DNA of 64,000 nt from Chrysaora quinquecirrha (lineage: Eukaryota; Cnidaria; Scyphozoa; Semaeostomeae; Pelagiidae), in assembly GCA_014526335.1 (NCBI GenBank), contig JACTAT010000061.1, positions 597,098 through 661,097 of the forward strand, in the 5' to 3' direction. The translations under genes were made by a program, and so were the position numbers. The notes below the pieces were generated by a model. It saw only the letters and a list, made by a program, of their open reading frames with translations, did no database searches and had not been told where the DNA came from. Positions within the stretch are counted from its first letter, which is position 1; each line of letters starts with the position of its first letter. This document shows, one piece after another, positions 59,700 to 64,000 of the stretch.

Positions 59700-60000
59700 C
59701 TTTAGGATTTCGCGGGTTACGGTTTTGGGCCATTTTGCCCTCGGGTTTTCGGGTTTTTCCAAAAAATCGTGCGGGTTTTCGGGTCAAGTATATTTAACGG
59801 GGAACGGGTTTTTCCATTTTTCTAGCTCGGGTTTCGGGTATTGTAGTAAAAATGTGCGAGTTTTCGGGTTTTAAGCCTCACAAAAGATATCAATGTGTAC
59901 AATTCTTAAAACAGTTGTTAAAACGAAGATCATTTGGGTTTTCGGGTTTGTCCCAATTTTCTTCCGGGTTTTCGGGTTTTGATACCCTCCAAAGCCCCCC
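59700..60000. repeat. CGGGTTTT-rich inverted-repeat element
   Basis: Repeated CGGGTTTTCGGGTTT motifs on the plus strand, starting after GAGGGGCTTTAGGATTTCGC and ending ACCCTCCAAAGCCCCCCTCG, so the ends are inverted. The rest of 59150-60360 shows no supported gene. Confidence 0.55.
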
Positions 60001-60362
60001 TCGGGAAGGTTTCTTTCGATTAAGGCCGCATAACCGCATTGAGTTGATTCAGTTGTGAATCGAATTCTTGTGAAATTTGTGATAATTTCATGACAGCCTA
60101 CATCTGTAGCATGCTGCTATCGTTCAGGATATGTGCTTTGCATTGCTGCGATCATGTGGCATTTACCCAGCATTCTTTTCGTGAAACTGCATTGCAGTGG
60201 CATCTGCCATCTTTTCTGTAAACCCGTATTCATTGTTATGTTACATGCATTTTTCAACGTATTCAATGTTACGTTGTCAGTGTTCAGTCAGTTTGTCTGT
60301 GTTTTCTTGAGTCATGGGCCTAAATTGCGCATATTGTATGGCACCTTCTCCTTTTTGACCAG

Positions 60363-60660
60363 TTAAAGTTAAAGTAAAGTTGCCGTTTTTGAGTCTACTA
60401 CTAGCCTAGGGCTACTCAGTCGACTTTACACTTTACCCCTGGTCTGGATGCATTAGCATATAGCAGGGTGCAGCCACACACGGCGCTCATAACTACCGAC
60501 CAGGTACCTATTTATACACCTGGGTGAAGAGAGGCACATTTGTGTTAACAACTTGCCCAAGGTTATTATCTCTGCAACACAGGTGGGAAGACCGTGGCTC
60601 GAACCCACAACATGTTCGTTGTGAGTGCAGCAAGCTAACCACTGCGCCACAGAGACCACA
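60363..60660 (-). repeat. tRNA-derived SINE
   Basis: On the minus strand a tRNA-like head (CTCTGTGGCGCAGTGGTTAG) carries an A box (TGGCGCAGTGG) and a B box (GGGTTCGAGCC, 60606-60596). The body has CACCCAGGTGTATAAATAGG and TACCTGGTCGGTAGTTATGA, and a tail of ACTTTACTTTAACTTTAAC. It is not a functional tRNA: the acceptor and anticodon arms do not pair. Confidence 0.8.
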
Positions 60661-61196
60661 GTTAATTACAAAGAGTTTTTTCCTTGGCTCGATCAGATTG
60701 AGAGTCTACCAGCAACACTGGTTGCTTGTTCTTTACGCTCTTGGTCTTTTTACTAAAATATTTTGTTTGTGAATGCTGAAGTCCTTCAGACTTTCTTTTT
60801 CTCTCTCGGCGGCCTGTTTGCATGCTGCAGTGGAAATTTTGAATATGCAACTGCTGAATTTGCAAATTTGGTCTTTAAGAGATAGCTTTTGTGATATTTG
60901 CGAGAATTAGAAATTTTTGCTATACTATCGTGAACTTTTTAAACCAAAACTAACACTCATCATAGTCATCCACTGTTTCTGGCCAATCTTAAGACAGACA
61001 TCCATTTTATGGATTAAAATTTGACCAAGAACGCACCACTGAGCTGTTTCATAATATTTAGAAAACTAACAAACTTCTGTTGGTTGAATTGATGATAGAT
61101 GTCTTTTACTTGCTCAAGCATAAATCTTTTTCTGAGCTTCGCTTTATCAGCTTTCTTCACTTTCGTTGCTTCTTTATGGATATCTTTTTGGCTTTA

Positions 61197-61870
61197 ATCA
61201 AGTCAAGACAGTGCAAGTCAATTCAATTAAAGAAAAATTAAGTCAAGTCAATGGAAGTCAGGTCAGCTCAATTCAGCTCAAATCAAGTCAAGACAAGAGA
61301 AGTCAAGTCAAACCGAGTCAAATCAACTCAAGTCAACTCAAGTCAAGTCAAATCAAGTCAAGTCAAGTCATGTAAGTCAAATAAAGTCGCGTTGAGCAAG
61401 GCAAATCAAATAAAATTTAGTCATGTCAAGTCAAGTCAAGTCAAGTCAAGTCAAAGTCAGCACATGTGAAGTCAAGTAAGGGAGAGTCGAGGCAAGCAAG
61501 TCAAATAAAGTCTCATCAAGTCAATAACGTCAGGTCCAGTCATATCAAGTCAGCAAATCTAATCAAGTCCAGTAGAGTCAGGTCAGTTAAGGTCAGGTCA
61601 GGTCAGGTCAGGTCAGGCCAATTCTATTCAAGTCAGGTCAAGTCAGCTCAGGTCAAATCAAATTGAGTAAGTTTAAGTCAAACCAATTCTAGCCTAAATT
61701 AAGTCAGTCCAAGTACGAAACAAAGTCAAGTCAAATGAAGTGAAGTAAACTGTTTTAATTCAATGGAAGCCAATTTAAGTTAATTCACACCATTTCCAAT
61801 TAATTAAAGTCAATTCAATTCAAGCCAGGTCAATTTAAGCTAAGCCAAGCCAAGCAAGCTAAACAAACCA
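61197..61870. repeat. (AAGTC)n pentanucleotide satellite
   Basis: About 0.65 kb of AAGTC/AGGTC/AATTC pentamers with drift toward both edges. Ser/Gln/Val/Lys-rich ORFs over it are artefacts. Confidence 0.93.
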
Positions 61871-62467
61871 ACCTTTTCCAGTCGAGTCAACTGATGAATA
61901 CTGACAAAAATAAACTTATATATATAAATATTCATAATCAACCCATATCATTTTATTTCAAATCAGTAGTTTATTTGGTTTCCCTCAGCATTACAAATGT
62001 CCAGGCATTGAAGGACTATGACATACCGTGTTAATATCATACCAATACCACGTCGTGTTGTTTGCTTTTGCACGCCATTCAATGGTAGTCATGGTAGTGT
62101 ACAGGATACCAATGCAAGAATAAACTCCTACGATCCAATGATAAAAGACAAACTTGGATCATGGGGTTGGAAACACTGTAGACAATTACTGAAAACATGT
62201 TCACTGAAATAGTACCTTTGTTATGTTTGCTATATGTTTTCCCATGGTTTGCTGTATTTGCCACTCGTAAACAACTTTGGCTTGTAGTTAGTAAGTTGTC
62301 TCGGATAACTTAACTTTCTGCATTTGCATTTGTTGCTGTGTGAGCATCCAAGATCGATGAAGAAGTTGTTTTAAGGTAAGCATATTACAGAATGAATATC
62401 ATTAAATTAATTTTTACTCAATTCATTTCAAACATCCATGTAAACATTTGAAAGGGTTACACGCTTT

Positions 62468-62862
62468 TTTTTACAAAGAACCTCTTTTAAGGAAACTACA
62501 TGTAGAAGGCCCGAAAATTTAAAGAACTTATACTACTAAAGAGAAAATCATTAAGGAACTTTTCAATGTTGAATGCTTTTATCACTGCAAATAATCAAGA
62601 ATTAGAAAGCCGGTTCCATTCATTTGCAACTGAAAATCACATAAATTGAACGTTAAGCATGTATCAATTGTTTCCTTGAGTATTTTCGAGCTCTGCTAAC
62701 ATGCAAGTGTCTCTCTTTTATTGTCAAGACCACTGTATGTGCAGTTAAAATTAAGGAACTATTAAGGAACTTTTGAACTACAATTGCCTAAAAGAGGTCT
62801 GAAAATAAGGAACTTTAAGAACTTGGCCTTGAGGTAGGTTCCTTGTAAAAAAAGGCGTGTAT
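62468..62862. repeat. MITE family B, most complete copy
   Basis: Left ACGCTTTTTTTTACAAAGAA and right GGTTCCTTGTAAAAAAAGGC then GTGT are inverted ends. Internal CTACATGTAGAAGGCCCGAA and TTAAGGAACTATTAAGGAAC are shared with 7862-8245. Confidence 0.85.
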
Positions 62863-63437
62863 TAAGCTTTGCGACGAAGCTTCTTTATAATCAGTCCTCT
62901 GTCTTTAATAACCTCCTTCCAAGTTCTGTGAACCAGTACCCAGGGTATTCGTTCTAGAGTATTAGCCTGGGAGCACAAGCTTCAGGTCCACTTCAGCTGT
63001 ACAGCCGCCGGAAAGCCTGATAGCGTTGCCTTGCTCTTTGCTTGCTGGCTTCTTGTTTTAAAGAGCTCAAAGCTGATCCCTCCAAGTTTGAGAAAGCAAC
63101 CCAGGCACTTATAGGTACTGATGTTAAAAAGTTAGGAGGCATTGGTTGCCTTAGTTCCTATGGAAATGGGTACTTAAATTCCTTACCAACCAGAAACCGA
63201 AATAAGAGCTTCTAAAACCTATAAAATACTTGCAACTCGGTTGCAACTGTAAAAATAATTTAAAAAATAATATGAAATACAGTTATTTGAGCAACAATAG
63301 TTTTAAAATAGTATTCGAACCCGTGAAGGCCATTCTATTGTGTGCCATAAATTTCCATCAAATTTTTAACTTTTTTTGAATTTTCTTATGCAAGAACTGC
63401 AAATACAGAGTAAAGATCAATCTGCTGAAGAAACAAA

Positions 63438-63617
63438 ATGAAGAGAAAATTGTCCATCGGCCTCCCGAAAGCTTCAACATGGCTGATTGGATTCGCCTTA
63501 CCTCCGTTGCCTTATTACGTGGAGCCGAAAGAGCAAGCAAAAAAGGGCTACAAGGTGAAACAACCAGAACAGCCTGCATTTGCCACCAGAAAACTGCACA
63601 AATCAAAATCAATTTGA
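63438..63617 (+). CDS. Possible 59-residue microprotein
   Basis: ATG at 63438 with an in-frame stop just upstream. It encodes a basic N-terminus (MKRKLSIGLPKAS), a short hydrophobic Pro-containing segment (TWLIGFALPPLPYYV) and a Lys/Pro/Gln-rich tail ending RKLHKSKSI. The composition looks protein-like, like a small inner-membrane or mitochondrial factor, but no family was recognised. A competing 75-codon frame starts at 63479 (MADWIRLTSVALLRGAERAS). Only one, or neither, is real. Confidence 0.3.
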   Translation: MKRKLSIGLPKASTWLIGFALPPLPYYVEPKEQAKKGYKVKQPEQPAFATRKLHKSKSI

Positions 63618-64000
63618 GGCAAAGAGAAACACTTCTAAAAGCGTCAAAACTTGTAGGCAATAATTTCTTGAATGGAAAAATATGTGTTTTGTCACCTTTT
63701 TCTTAATACTAATGTACTGCATACTCATTATTCACTAGCTAGTAATTCAGACCAGAAAGCTCTACAAATCGAGATCAGTGTAAGCACTTAAGTATCAAAG
63801 CATCAACGGTTTTATTAGAATCATTTGGAAAAAAGCATTTTATTCATATCAAATTGTGTTCTTTTCACGTTTTTCTTCTAAATTAAACTCTCGTGCTCAT
63901 TTATCGCTTTTGGGAAAGAATAAATGATAGTTTTGTCCGCCATATTTGCTCTCCCTCTCTTTGGGGACTTTCAATTCATGTGTTAATGTGTTATTATAAA

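Noticed and set aside
59700..60000. Telomere-like repeat (GGGTTTT)
   Set aside because: The motif is CGGGTTTT with irregular spacing and inverted ends, so an interspersed element rather than telomeric DNA.
60580..60660. Functional tRNA on the minus strand
   Set aside because: Good A and B boxes but no cloverleaf, and it is joined to a SINE body and tail.
61166..61666. Ser/Gln/Val/Lys-rich ORFs
   Set aside because: AAGTC pentamer satellite read in three frames.

Overview
This is an animal nuclear genome window: AT-rich, with short coding exons separated by kilobase introns with GT-AG boundaries, very many short inverted-repeat elements, SINEs and minisatellites. The genes (a Tweety membrane protein, a C2H2 zinc-finger factor, PIG-X, a SOCS-box protein, histone H3, a LOG-family phosphoribohydrolase and a secreted Kunitz inhibitor) fit an early-branching or marine invertebrate. 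A cnidarian such as a stony coral or anemone is my best guess, because of the LOG gene, the 5S-derived SINE and the MITE-rich introns. That placement is inference.

Layout. (1) About 1-10 kb, plus strand: the downstream part of a Tweety (TTYH) gene, nine phase-compatible exons. One intron holds two head-to-head minisatellite arrays built on the palindrome CAGTACTG. (2) 11.4-18.0 kb, plus: a five-exon C2H2 zinc-finger gene with three CCAAT boxes upstream. Its frame is broken four times, each time by one missing base in or beside a homopolymer. (3) 18-31.3 kb: repeat-rich, with MITEs, perfect hairpins, microsatellites, one minus-strand small-protein candidate (24.3-24.65 kb) and a large broken foldback transposon (28.4-31.3 kb). 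(4) 31.3-35.6 kb, plus: PIG-X, with a 0.9-kb 15-bp minisatellite in an intron. (5) 36.6-38.1 kb, minus: an intronless 493-residue SOCS-box protein convergent with PIG-X. (6) 41.3-41.7 kb, minus: a solitary histone H3 gene. (7) 44.5-44.8 kb, plus: a possible single-pass membrane protein with an Asp-rich tail. (8) 46.9-50.2 kb, plus: a six-exon LOG-family gene with TAA at codon 9 where the family has an aromatic residue. (9) 51.3-52.3 kb, minus: a two-exon secreted Kunitz protein. (10) 52.5-64 kb: MITEs, three simple or minisatellite tracts, a tRNA-derived SINE and one possible 59-residue microprotein.

The genes are unrelated housekeeping, signalling and secreted functions and do not form a pathway. 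What unifies the window is the repeat landscape: inverted-repeat elements fill introns and gene borders. Several tandem arrays with periods divisible by three create long false ORFs. Exon boundaries were read by eye from splice consensus, phase continuity and family resemblance; no alignment was run.
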